From the NCBI GenBank assembly GCA_028288725.1, contig JAQGIC010000020.1, positions 1 through 44,657 of the forward strand: a stretch of DNA of 44,657 bases, given 5' to 3'. Positions 17,447-25,887 of this stretch are shown here, one piece after another. The notes beneath the pieces are model-generated. The model had not been told where the DNA came from. It saw only the letters and a program-made list of their open reading frames with translations, and ran no database searches. The number at the start of each line of letters is the position of its first letter. The first letter of the stretch is position 1. A program made the position numbers and the translations under genes. The DNA comes from Rhodospirillales bacterium. GTDB lineage: Bacteria; Pseudomonadota; Alphaproteobacteria; ATCC43930; CGMCC-115725.

Positions 17447-17832
17447 TTGGAAAGGCGCGCCCAGGCGGCGTGGAGCTGGTCGGCCAGGCTGACGGGATCG
17501 AACGGCTTCGCGATCACCTCGATCGCGCCCAGGCTTAGATAGCGCTGCTGTTCCTGCGGCTGAACCTTCGCGGTCATGAAGATGATCGGCGGCTGGATAT
17601 CGAGCGGCAGGCGGCGGATTTCCTCGAGCGTCGTCGGGCCGTCCATATCGGGCATCATGACGTCGAGCAGGATCATCTGCGGCTTGACCATTCCGACCCG
17701 CTCCAGCGCTTCGCGGCCCGAAGAGCAGACGGTCAGATCGAACTCGCCGATATCGATCAGCGCCATCGAAGCGATGGTTTGAACATCCGGATCATCCTCG
17801 ACCAGCATGATGCGCTTCAGCGGTTCGTTCAT
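17443..17832 (-). CDS. Single-domain receiver protein
   Basis: 129-residue CheY-like receiver without an output domain. It has Glu11, Asp12 and Asp13 in MLVEDDPDV, phosphoacceptor Asp57 in ILLDVMMPDMDG, a Thr in FMTAKVQ and Lys in VIAKPFD. The start ATG overlaps the stop of the upstream hybrid kinase by four bases, so the pair is translationally coupled and the receiver is its natural partner. Without an output domain it must act by protein contact or serve as a phosphate sink. It meets the HPt gene tail to tail. Confidence 0.9.
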   Translation of the reverse strand: MNEPLKRIMLVEDDPDVQTIASMALIDIGEFDLTVCSSGREALERVGMVKPQMILLDVMMPDMDGPTTLEEIRRLPLDIQPPIIFMTAKVQPQEQQRYLSLGAIEVIAKPFDPVSLADQLHAAWARLSN

Positions 17833-20800
17833 ATCGGGGCCCCAATGGGTGGTTTGGTCAGGCCTGCCGCCTGCCGTTGGGACAATTCCTGCTCGATCAA
17901 CTGGGCCAGCCGATCGAGGCTCGCCTGCGACTTTACCAGTACCGCGGCCATCTCGTCGCGTCGGTCGGGGTGCGGCTCTTGCGCCGAGAACAGAATAACC
18001 GCCGGGCGCGGCTTGTCGACCATCCCGTCCAGGGTCCGAAGCAGATCCAGCCCGGACCCGTCAGGCAGACCGATATCGAGCAGGACGACGTCGAAGCGTC
18101 CGCGTTCCAACGCCTGCCGGGCCAGTGCGAGGGTTCCGGCCGAGACCAGCTCGGCCCGCGGCTGCAACGCCGCGGCGACGAGGGCGACGATGTCCGGATC
18201 ATCCTCGACATGCAGCACGCAGGGGCCGTCGGGAACGAACCGGATCTGGTCGAGCGCCGCAATCAGGCGCTCCGGCGCCACCGGTTTGGTGAGCCAGTCG
18301 GCGACGCCCAACCGCTCGGACCCGGGGTCGGGCCGCCCCGACACGACGATGACCGGCATGGCGGCGGTCGCGGGATCGGCATTGATCTCGGCCAGCAGCG
18401 ACAGGCCGTCCTGGTCCGGCAGTCCCAGATCGAGCGTCATCGCCGCGAATGGGCCGGCGCGCAGCAGTGCCCGGGCTTCCGCGGCGTTGCTTGCCCGGGT
18501 CGGGCGATAGCCGGCCTCTTCCAGATAGAGCTGCAGGATCTGGCCGACATCTTCGTCGTCTTCGCAGATCAGGATGCGCCGCTCGGTATCCCGGCCGATC
18601 GGCAGTGCCGGCGCCAAGCCCGTGTGCCGTTCCGGCAGATCGAACCAGAAGGTCGATCCCACGCCGGCTTCCGATGAAAACCCGATCCGGCCGCCATGGC
18701 GCTCGACGATCGTTTTTACGATCGACAGACCGAGCCCGGTCCCGCCCTTCTGTCGACTGTCCGATGCGTCCGCCTGGGCGAATTTCTGGAAGACCAGCGT
18801 TTTGAATTCGTCGGGGATGCCGCGGCCGCGATCGGATACCGCGACATGCGCCATCCCGTCACGGCGCGACAGCGTCAGCGTCACGGCGGCGTCCTCGGCC
18901 GAGAATTTGACGGCGTTGGACAGCAGGTTGTCCAGCACCTGCAACAGCCGATGCTGATCGCCCCAGACCACCGCCCCCGGATCCGTCGCGGCGATTTCCA
19001 GCCCGACCCGATATTTCTCGGCATATTCGGCGGTATCGCGCACCGCGCGCCGGAGCAGCTCGGCCATATCGACCGGCTCGAACTCGAACACCAGATTGCC
19101 CGCCTCGATCCGCTCCAGATCGAGAATGTCGTTGATCAGCCGTACCAGCCGGTCGCAGTTCGAGCGCGCGATGGTCACCAGCCCCATCGCCTTGTCCGAG
19201 ATGGCGCCGGCAGTGCCCTTGGCCATCAAGGCCAGCGCCCCGGAAATCGAGGTCAAGGGCGTGCGCAACTCATGACTGACGGTGGAAACGAACTCGTTCT
19301 TCAGCCGGTCGATCGCGCGCCGTTCGGTGATGTCGCGCACGGAGGCGACCAGCAGATGCCGGTCGTCGAGGGCGGCATCGGTGAAGGCGACCTCCATCGG
19401 AAAGCTGGTGCCGTCGGCGCGCAGGCCCTCCATCTCGCGGATGGTGTCCAGAAACGCGCCGCTGCCGTCGGCCATATGGCGCGCGAGTTCGCTTTCATGG
19501 GCGCAGGCGAAGGGTTCGGCCATCAGCAGGCGGATATTGCGGCGGAGCAGGCCGCCCGGCGGATGGCCGAACAGGGTCTCGGCCGCACTGTTCATGGTTT
19601 CGATCGTGCCCGACACGTTGATCGTGATGATGCCGTCGAGCACGCTGTCATAGATCGCGGACAGGCGGCCTTCGCGCTCGGCCAGGCGGCCGGCCGCGGC
19701 CAGCCGTTCGGCGACGCGGCTCAATTGCAGGCCGATGAAGCCGGCGATCGCCATGCTCTCGGCATCCTCCGGCAGCGCGCGGTCGGCGAAACATTGCAGG
19801 ATCAGCTGGGTCCGGCCGCCGACCGTGACCGGAAAGGCAAGGGCGGTCGCCAAGCCGCAGCGCATTGCGGATTTCTTGCGCAGGAAGCCGCGCATCCGGG
19901 TGACATCCGTCTCCCATACCGGCGCCTTGCGCGCCAGCACCCGGCCGGGCAGACCGTCGTTCTCGCCGAAGACCAGGTGCCTGGTGGCGGCGACGAAGGG
20001 TTCGTAGCGTGCCGCATCGTCCAGATGCCAGAGATCCGTCGCGACATAGTCCGTCGTGCCGGGCACGATCCGATGGGCATGGCCGACCGGCCACCCCAGA
20101 TGGCCACAGAGCCGGTCGAGCCCGAAGCGGACGGCCGCCTCCAGATCGTCGGCTTCATTGGCGGCGGTCGCGATTTCCTGCATCAGGTTCTGCGCCGCGG
20201 TGCGGCGGGTGATCCGCGCTTCCAGCGTCGCGTTGAATTCGGCCAGATCCTGGTGCTGATGCTCTAGCGTCGCCGTCATGGCCTGCAGCGACCGGGCGAG
20301 GGAAACGACTTCCAGATAGCCATGGGCGTCGGGCAAGGTGACGCCGGGCTCGCCCTTGCGAATGCGCCGGGCGGCGTCGCTGAGCGCGATCAAGGGGCGC
20401 GCCAGCCACCCGGCCAGGAACCAGGCGATCAGTCCGACCAGCCCCGCCGCGACGAGCCCGACCCACAGCACATGCCGCTGGATCTCCTGGGCCTGGGCAA
20501 AGGCGATGGCTCTGGGCTGCCGCATCATGACGGACCAGTTCAGCCCCGGAAAATCCAGATATCCCGTGGTCCGCACGACGGTCGTCAGATAGGGCTTCTG
20601 GTCCGGCCAGACGACGAGCCGGCTCGTCGCCCGCTCCGCCGGGGGCTCGAGGGCCGCGAGCGTCAGCGGCTTGTCGATGAACGCATCCGGTCCCAGCAGG
20701 ACCATCCCGTTCTGATCGAGAATCAGGGCTTCGATCTGTTGATCGCCCTCGTCGATCGAGGCGAGCACGGTCGCGCGGATACGGCGCGCCCATTGCCAGC

Positions 20801-21356
20801 TGAGATGGGCGCCCAGCACGCCGATGATCTGGCCGTCCGTCCCCTTGACCGGCGTCGCCAGATCGACGAACCGCATCGGCTCGCCCGACGGATTGGGCAG
20901 GATCCGTTCCAGCAGCAGCGCGGAATGGAGGTCGCCGACGAAGGGGGCGGCCCGTCCCTGCTGAAACCAGGGGCGGGCCGCGACCGATTCCCCCTCCAGC
21001 ACGCCATTGGCCGAGGTCAGCACTTTGCCCTGGAGATCGCTGAAGCCCAGCCAGGCATAGTCCGGATATGTGGACAGCAGGCGATCGAACCATTCCCGAC
21101 GCAGGGGACCGGTGCTTTCGGTGAACAGCGGCGATAGGGTCGCCGCGTTCTTGATGTCCCGGAAGCGCTCGAACATGTCGCGGTCGAGCGTATTGCGGAT
21201 CTCCACCGCGGCGGCTTCGAGCCGCAGGCGCACGTCATGCTCGGCGAGGGACCGGGCATTGCTGCCGACCAGCATGGCCACCAGAGTCGTGGTCAGAAAC
21301 GCCAGGCCGCCGAAAATCAGGACGATGGTGGTACGGAGCTTGAGGGGTCTGTACAT
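17829..21356 (-). CDS. Hybrid histidine kinase: Cache-HAMP-GAF-PAS-HisKA-HATPase-REC-REC
   Basis: 1175 residues, one of the longest genes here. TM1 is at about 11-31, a double-Cache-like periplasmic sensor (with WLGFSDLQGKVLTSANG and GVLGAHLSW) at about 40-290, and TM2 at about 295-317. HAMP lies at about 318-372, a GAF-like domain at about 390-555, and PAS at about 565-680 ending VRDITERRAIDRL. HisKA has His695 in STVSHELRTPLTSISGALAL. The ATPase has NLLSNAVKFS, DRGRGIP, FQKFAQAD and GTGLGLSIVKTIVERHGG. Two receivers follow: Asp976 in LDLGLPDQDG and Asp1094 in LLDIGLPDGSG. The HELRTP box differs from the HDFNN type of the other kinase. Coupled to the single receiver gene by ATGA overlap. Confidence 0.92.
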   Translation of the reverse strand: MYRPLKLRTTIVLIFGGLAFLTTTLVAMLVGSNARSLAEHDVRLRLEAAAVEIRNTLDRDMFERFRDIKNAATLSPLFTESTGPLRREWFDRLLSTYPDYAWLGFSDLQGKVLTSANGVLEGESVAARPWFQQGRAAPFVGDLHSALLLERILPNPSGEPMRFVDLATPVKGTDGQIIGVLGAHLSWQWARRIRATVLASIDEGDQQIEALILDQNGMVLLGPDAFIDKPLTLAALEPPAERATSRLVVWPDQKPYLTTVVRTTGYLDFPGLNWSVMMRQPRAIAFAQAQEIQRHVLWVGLVAAGLVGLIAWFLAGWLARPLIALSDAARRIRKGEPGVTLPDAHGYLEVVSLARSLQAMTATLEHQHQDLAEFNATLEARITRRTAAQNLMQEIATAANEADDLEAAVRFGLDRLCGHLGWPVGHAHRIVPGTTDYVATDLWHLDDAARYEPFVAATRHLVFGENDGLPGRVLARKAPVWETDVTRMRGFLRKKSAMRCGLATALAFPVTVGGRTQLILQCFADRALPEDAESMAIAGFIGLQLSRVAERLAAAGRLAEREGRLSAIYDSVLDGIITINVSGTIETMNSAAETLFGHPPGGLLRRNIRLLMAEPFACAHESELARHMADGSGAFLDTIREMEGLRADGTSFPMEVAFTDAALDDRHLLVASVRDITERRAIDRLKNEFVSTVSHELRTPLTSISGALALMAKGTAGAISDKAMGLVTIARSNCDRLVRLINDILDLERIEAGNLVFEFEPVDMAELLRRAVRDTAEYAEKYRVGLEIAATDPGAVVWGDQHRLLQVLDNLLSNAVKFSAEDAAVTLTLSRRDGMAHVAVSDRGRGIPDEFKTLVFQKFAQADASDSRQKGGTGLGLSIVKTIVERHGGRIGFSSEAGVGSTFWFDLPERHTGLAPALPIGRDTERRILICEDDEDVGQILQLYLEEAGYRPTRASNAAEARALLRAGPFAAMTLDLGLPDQDGLSLLAEINADPATAAMPVIVVSGRPDPGSERLGVADWLTKPVAPERLIAALDQIRFVPDGPCVLHVEDDPDIVALVAAALQPRAELVSAGTLALARQALERGRFDVVLLDIGLPDGSGLDLLRTLDGMVDKPRPAVILFSAQEPHPDRRDEMAAVLVKSQASLDRLAQLIEQELSQRQAAGLTKPPIGAPI

Positions 21357-21450
21357 GGGCCCGCGCGGAACTCTCGATTTTCGATAGCGGATCGTAGAGT
21401 TCGGACGCTTAAGTTTTTGTTGGCGATAGATCTATCCGCGCGCCGATCCG

Positions 21451-21774
21451 TCAGCGCCCGCGCATGTTCCGTCCCGCGTTCTCGCCGGCCAGGCGGATGA
21501 GTGCTGCCATATCGTCATCCTTGCCCATCTGGTTGCGCCGCTCGAAGCCGCAGGTCTCGCAACGCTGCAGGATCATGATGCGGCCGCGCACGGTGTCATG
21601 GCCGATCGGCCGCATGGCGCCGCCGCATTCGGCCGCCCGGTCGCCCGGGTTCACGTCGACATGCCGGCTCCACAGGCAGGCCGGGCAATGGTTGGTGAAG
21701 CCATTGCCGCTGACCGCCTGACCGCAATGCAGGCACTCGAAATCCTCGACGCGGCGCTGGAAGCGCTTTTCCAT
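21451..21774 (-). CDS. RNHCP-domain zinc-finger-like protein
   Basis: 107 residues. The RNHCP family signature is clear: FECLHCG, GFTNHCPACLWSRHVD, NPGDRAAECGGAMRPIG and RCETCGFERRN, with Cys14, 17, 30, 33, 50, 72 and 75. The paired cysteines are expected to hold zinc, as in a zinc ribbon. The biological role of the family is not established. An ATG at 21774 was chosen because similarity starts there; the frame runs to 21873 with residues that look like chance reading. No strong ribosome site is seen. It is the only gene between a hybrid kinase and the dehydratase. Confidence 0.8.
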   Translation of the reverse strand: MEKRFQRRVEDFECLHCGQAVSGNGFTNHCPACLWSRHVDVNPGDRAAECGGAMRPIGHDTVRGRIMILQRCETCGFERRNQMGKDDDMAALIRLAGENAGRNMRGR

Positions 21775-21984
21775 GACGGGGCCCGGACGAAGGGGATCGA
21801 CGAAAGGCCCAAGGATGACCGAGCCTTGGAGCCAGGGCAAAGCCAATTCGTCGCACGCTTGACGGCCATGCAAAGCGGATCGCCGGTTGCGGACCGGCCG
21901 GATCTTCCGCAGTCTTGATGCGAAAAATCATAAAGCCGTCAGCCAACCGACCGGCGGCAGGGAAACGCACCGAGGCATCGCACT

Positions 21985-23742
21985 ATGGCAATCGATACCC
22001 CCGTCCATCCGGCCCGCAAACAGGCGGCCGATCTCCGCTCCGCCCGCTGGTTCGGGCCAGCCGATCTCCGCTCCTTCGGCCATCGCTCGCGCGCCATGCA
22101 GATGGGCTACGCCCCCGAGGAATGGCAGGGCAAACCGATCATCGCGATCGTCAATACCTGGTCCGACCTCAACCCCTGCCACAGCCATTTCAAAAGCCGT
22201 GTCGATGATGTGAAGCGCGGCATCCTGATGGCCGGCGGCTTCCCGGTCGAGTTGCCGGCCCTGTCGGTGTCCGAGAGCTACGTCAAGCCGACGACCATGA
22301 TGTATCGCAACATGCTGGCGATGGAGACGGAGGAGCTGCTGCGCTCCCACCCGGTCGACGGCGCCGTGCTGATGGGCGGCTGCGACAAGACCACGCCCGG
22401 CCTGCTGCTGGGGGCGACCAGCATGAACATCCCGGCTATCTTCGTGCCGGCCGGACCGATGCTGCGCGGCAATTGGCAGGGCAAGGTGCTGGGTTCCGGC
22501 TCCGACAGCTGGAAATACTGGGACGAGCTGCGCGCGGGCAAGATCACCGAGCAGGATTGGCTGGGTGTCGAGGGCGGCATCGCGCGCTCCTACGGCACCT
22601 GCATGACCATGGGCACGGCCAGCACCATGACCGCGATCGCCGAGGCGGTCGGCATGGTGCTGCCGGGCGGCTCCTCGGTCCCGGCGGCCGATGCCGGCCA
22701 TATCCGCCTCGCGTCCGAGTCCGGGCGCCGGATCGTCGAGATGGTGTGGGAGGATCTGACGCCGCACCGGATCCAGACCCGGCCGGCGTTCGAGAATGCC
22801 ATCGCCGTCGCCATGGCCATGGGCTGCTCGACCAACGCCATCATCCATCTGATCGCCATGGCCCGGCGGGCGAATTGCGATATCGGCCTCGATGATTTCG
22901 AACGGTTCAGCCGCATCGTGCCCGTGATCGGCAATGTGCGGCCGACCGGCTCGACCTATCTGATGGAGGATTTTTTCTATGCCGGTGGCATTCGCGGCCT
23001 GATGAGCCAGATGCGCGAGCATCTGCAGCTGGATTGCCTGACCGTGACCGGACGGACGCTCGGCGAGAATATCGCGGGCGCCAAGGTCTTCAACGACGAC
23101 GTGATCCGGCCGCTGTCGAAGCCGATCTATGGCGAGGGCTCGCTTGCTGTCCTCAAGGGCAACCTCGCGCCCGACGGCTGTGTCATCAAGCCGGCGGCGA
23201 TGGATCAGCGCTTCCTGAGGCATTCCGGTCCGGCCCTGGTGTTCGACGATTATCCCTCGATGAAAAAGGCGGTCGACGACGAGACGCTCGACATCACCGC
23301 CGACCATGTCCTGGTGCTGCGCAACGCCGGCCCGCAGGGCGGCCCGGGCATGCCGGAATGGGGCATGCTGCCGATGCCGAAGGCGCTGCTGAAGCAAGGC
23401 CATCGCGACATGCTGCGCATTTCCGACGCGCGTATGAGCGGCACCAGCTATGGCGCCTGCATCCTGCATGTGGCGCCGGAATCCTACATCGGCGGCCCGC
23501 TCGCCCTGCTGCGGACCGGCGATATCGTCAGCGTCGACGTCGATGCGCGCAGCATCCGCATGGAAGTGTCGGACGAGGAACTGGCACGGCGCCGCGCCGC
23601 CTGGGTGCCGCCGCCGGTCCGGTTCGAGCGCGGCTACGGCTGGGTCTTCACCCAGCATATCCAGCAGGCGAACGAGGGTTGCGACTTCGATTTCCTGAAG
23701 ACCGACTTCGGCGCACCCGTCCCGGAACCCGTCATCTATTGA
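21985..23742 (+). CDS. IlvD/Edd-family sugar-acid dehydratase
   Basis: 585-residue Fe-S dehydratase. The three cluster cysteines are visible in LNPCHSHF, GGCDKTTPGLLLGA and GTCMTMGTASTM. Later segments RISDARMSGTSYG and GGPLALLRTGDIV are conserved across the family. The wording NTWSDLNPC, PTTMMYRNMLAMETEELLR and GSGSDSWKYW is closest to the arabinonate/xylonate dehydratase branch, which carries a [2Fe-2S] cluster and makes 2-keto-3-deoxy acids. It is less like the amino-acid pathway enzyme IlvD. Only eight bases separate it from the RraA-like gene, so they form an operon. The precise sugar acid is not determined. Confidence 0.87.
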   Translation: MAIDTPVHPARKQAADLRSARWFGPADLRSFGHRSRAMQMGYAPEEWQGKPIIAIVNTWSDLNPCHSHFKSRVDDVKRGILMAGGFPVELPALSVSESYVKPTTMMYRNMLAMETEELLRSHPVDGAVLMGGCDKTTPGLLLGATSMNIPAIFVPAGPMLRGNWQGKVLGSGSDSWKYWDELRAGKITEQDWLGVEGGIARSYGTCMTMGTASTMTAIAEAVGMVLPGGSSVPAADAGHIRLASESGRRIVEMVWEDLTPHRIQTRPAFENAIAVAMAMGCSTNAIIHLIAMARRANCDIGLDDFERFSRIVPVIGNVRPTGSTYLMEDFFYAGGIRGLMSQMREHLQLDCLTVTGRTLGENIAGAKVFNDDVIRPLSKPIYGEGSLAVLKGNLAPDGCVIKPAAMDQRFLRHSGPALVFDDYPSMKKAVDDETLDITADHVLVLRNAGPQGGPGMPEWGMLPMPKALLKQGHRDMLRISDARMSGTSYGACILHVAPESYIGGPLALLRTGDIVSVDVDARSIRMEVSDEELARRRAAWVPPPVRFERGYGWVFTQHIQQANEGCDFDFLKTDFGAPVPEPVIY

Positions 23743-23750
23743 GGCCAGCC

Positions 23751-24470
23751 ATGACCAAGCTCAATCCCGAGACAAGAGCGAAGCTCAAGACCGTCAGCAC
23801 GGCCACGCTGGCGACCGCGCTCTACAAGCGCGGCCTGCGCAACCAGTTCATCCAGGACGTCCATCCGCTGCGGGCGCGGAAGGAGACCATGGTCGGCGAG
23901 GCCTTCACGCTACGCTACATTCCGGCGCGCGAGGACCTGAACCCGCTGACCGTGTTCCGCGACCGGCAGCATCCGCAGCGCCAGGCGGTCGAGCAATGCC
24001 CGCCCGGCGCGGTGCTGGTCATGGACAGCCGCAAGAACCCGCGCGCGGCCTCGGCGGGCTCGATCCTGGTCACGCGGCTGATGGTGCGCGGCGTGGCGGG
24101 GGTGGTGACCGACGGCGGCTTTCGCGACGCGGCCGAAATCGCCGCACTCGACATCCCCTCATATCATTGCCGGCCGTCGGCGCCGACCAACCTCACGCTG
24201 CATCAGGCGCTCGACATCAACGTGCCGATCGGCTGCGGCGACGTGGCGGTCTGGCCGGGCGACGTCGTGGTGGGCGATGGCGACGGCGTGATCATCGTGC
24301 CGGCCGCGATCGTCGACGAGATCGCGGCGGAGGCGGTCGAGATGACCGCGTTCGAGGATTTCGTGACCGAGCGGGTCCAGGGCGGGCAATCCATCCTCGG
24401 CCTCTATCCGCCGACGGACGAGACGAACCTTGCCGCGTTCGAGGCGTGGCGAAAGCAACAGGGACGCTGA
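23751..24470 (+). CDS. RraA-like / HMG-CHA aldolase-family protein
   Basis: 239 residues of the RraA/HMG-aldolase fold. Evidence: LATALYKRGLRNQFI near the N-terminus, a GEAFTLRYIPAREDLNP segment, CPPGAVLVMDSR, then GVVTDGGFRDAAEIAALDIP with the Arg-Asp pair that binds metal and substrate in 4-hydroxy-4-methyl-2-oxoglutarate aldolase, and GDVVVGDGDGVIIVPAAI. Database names of the type 'ribonuclease activity regulator' come from Escherichia coli RraA, but the retained Arg-Asp pair and the dehydratase beside it suggest a metal-dependent pyruvate aldolase. That role is inference. It starts eight bases after the dehydratase stop and is followed by a good terminator. Confidence 0.82.
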   Translation: MTKLNPETRAKLKTVSTATLATALYKRGLRNQFIQDVHPLRARKETMVGEAFTLRYIPAREDLNPLTVFRDRQHPQRQAVEQCPPGAVLVMDSRKNPRAASAGSILVTRLMVRGVAGVVTDGGFRDAAEIAALDIPSYHCRPSAPTNLTLHQALDINVPIGCGDVAVWPGDVVVGDGDGVIIVPAAIVDEIAAEAVEMTAFEDFVTERVQGGQSILGLYPPTDETNLAAFEAWRKQQGR

Positions 24471-24542
24471 GCGGTAGGTTTCGGGCAGGGCGCCAATGGC
24501 GTTGGATCGGCTGGCAAGGCGGTCCGGTAAGCGTAACGACGG

Positions 24543-24573
24543 ACGGCCCCGGCCTTCGTGCCGGGCCGTTTTT
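24543..24573 (+). terminator. Rho-independent terminator of the dehydratase/RraA-like operon
   Basis: acggccccggc (24543-24553) pairs with gccgggccgt (24560-24569) with one bulged C and a cttcgt loop, followed by ttttcg. It lies 73 bases after the RraA-like stop. Confidence 0.85.
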
Positions 24574-24635
24574 CGCCTGGTTCAGACAATCGGCATCGCA
24601 AAGGACCAGTTGCCATCGATCTGTCCATTCAAGAG

Positions 24636-24703
24636 TTGTAATAAATACAATCCAGGCGTGGACTCGCGCAGAAAACGCCTGGTCTTCGATCTGTGCAGAT
24701 CGA
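24636..24703 (+). promoter_or_regulatory. Three stacked inverted repeats upstream of an unknown gene
   Basis: In the 376-bp gap before the 127-aa gene, three dyads lie in a row: ttgta-ataaa-tacaa (24636-24650), ccaggcgt (24652-24659) with acgcctgg (24675-24682), and tcgatctg-tg-cagatcga (24686-24703). All are perfect. The surrounding DNA (about 24590-24840) is clearly richer in A and T than the neighbouring genes. It may be an operator cluster plus a structured mRNA leader. Apart from this and the upstream terminator, I see nothing else in the gap. Confidence 0.5.
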
Positions 24704-24846
24704 GCCGGTCTTTCTCGTTAAAGCGTCCTTATTTTCATAGTCTTCATCAATGCGTTGACGGAAGGGTGTTTGATCGCCGAAGCTACGTTGCCTCAACCGT
24801 CGCCTTGCCGGACCTTCTAGGAAAGATATTTAGGGATTTCAACTAG

Positions 24847-25230
24847 ATGCCGATCGAGATGCGGGTCATGATGTACAACGATCAGGAGATCGTGTCGGCT
24901 CTGGCGGCTTTCTATCGCAAGTCCGGGCGGCCTCTGGCCGTCGGACAGATCGCGCGCTACGTGATTCACGAAGGGGACGCCGTCTCGGTCACGCTCGCGG
25001 TCGAGACCATCGACGGCGAGATCGTCGAGCATGAAATCAGCGAGGCCGATCTGGCGGCGGCTGTGATCATGCAGGCGATCGCGACCAAGATCCCGTTACC
25101 GGCCGAGGCGGATAAGCGGATTCTCGTGCTGGAGAATCAGGTCACGCTGGTGATCCACAAGCGCCGCAACAAGGCAGACACGAGCCGGATTCCCACACCG
25201 CGCGTCCGTTCCGCCGGCTCCCGCGTCTGA
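24847..25230 (+). CDS. Hypothetical protein of unknown family
   Basis: 127 residues that I do not recognise. The sequence looks like a real gene: AGGGA lies ten bases before the ATG, and the composition is balanced. It has a predicted helix at IVSALAAFYRKSG, alternating beta strands around VSVTLAVETIDGEIVEHEI, a helix DLAAAVIMQAIATKI, and a basic C-terminal tail (HKRRNKADTSRI). No signal peptide, membrane helix or metal motif is seen. Later in-frame ATGs (24862, 24871, 24874) are possible starts. It stands alone behind a structured, AT-rich leader and ahead of rubrerythrin, from which 150 bases separate it. Confidence 0.6.
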   Translation: MPIEMRVMMYNDQEIVSALAAFYRKSGRPLAVGQIARYVIHEGDAVSVTLAVETIDGEIVEHEISEADLAAAVIMQAIATKIPLPAEADKRILVLENQVTLVIHKRRNKADTSRIPTPRVRSAGSRV

Positions 25231-25380
25231 CGCGGTATGCCGCTGCCCCACGGGGCTGCGGCTTATTTAGAATCGTTCCAAAACCCGTTGACGCGCGCGG
25301 CGTCGCTGATACATCATCGCTCCCGAGCGCCTGGGCGACCCGCCCGCGCGTTCCCGATCAACCCCCCAGGGAGGCAAGCG

Positions 25381-25803
25381 ATGAGCAAGCTCGCGGGAAG
25401 CAAGACCGAAGGCAATCTGAAGGAAGCATTTTCGGGCGAAAGCCAGGCCAATCGCCGCTATCTCTATTTCGCACAGAAGGCGGATGTCGAAGGCTTCAAC
25501 GACGTGGCTGCCGTGTTCCGCTCGACCGCGGAAGGCGAGACCGGCCATGCCCATGGCCATCTCGAATTCCTCGAAGTGGTCGGCGATCCGGCGACCGGCA
25601 AGCCGATCGGCCCGACCGACAAGAATTTGGCGGCCGCCATCGCCGGCGAGACGCATGAATATACCGACATGTATCCGGGCATGGCCCGGACCGCTCGCGA
25701 AGAAGGCTTCGACGAGATCGCCGACTGGTTCGAGACGCTGGCCAAGGCCGAGCGTTCGCATGCCGGCCGGTTCCAGAAGGCGCTCGATTCGCTGAACGCC
25801 TGA
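25381..25803 (+). CDS. Rubrerythrin lacking the rubredoxin domain
   Basis: 140-residue ferritin-like di-iron protein, thought to reduce peroxide. The iron ligands are recognisable: Glu20 in [14 protein letters not shown], Glu53 and His56 in [10 protein letters not shown], Glu90/Glu93 in [11 protein letters not shown], and Glu124 and His127 in [10 protein letters not shown]. The C-terminal rubredoxin-like Cys4 domain of classical rubrerythrin is missing, so an external electron donor is needed. The ATG at 25381 follows a strong AGGGAGG; the frame continues upstream without a better site. A terminator separates it from the Fe-S gene, but the three genes rubrerythrin, Fe-S protein and DUF3501 form a grouping I recall from other proteobacteria. 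Confidence 0.92.
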   Translation: MSKLAGSKTEGNLKEAFSGESQANRRYLYFAQKADVEGFNDVAAVFRSTAEGETGHAHGHLEFLEVVGDPATGKPIGPTDKNLAAAIAGETHEYTDMYPGMARTAREEGFDEIADWFETLAKAERSHAGRFQKALDSLNA

Positions 25804-25813
25804 CGAGACGACA

Positions 25814-25845
25814 AGCCGGCGGGCAACCCCCGCCGGCTTTTTCTT
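25814..25845 (+). terminator. Rho-independent terminator after rubrerythrin
   Basis: agccggcggg (25814-25823) pairs with cccgccggct (25829-25838) across a five-base loop and is followed by ttttcttttcc. It should end most rubrerythrin transcripts and give lower expression of the two downstream genes by read-through, unless they have their own promoter. Confidence 0.88.
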
Positions 25846-25887
25846 TTCCGAAATCATAAAACCTCGACCCAAGGGGGAGCACGGCCC

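Noticed and set aside
16945-17538. Plus-strand frame with a good AAGGA ribosome site before the HPt gene
   Set aside because: It runs out of frame through the HPt and receiver genes, is rich in Arg and Gly, and shows no family; the ribosome site is probably chance.
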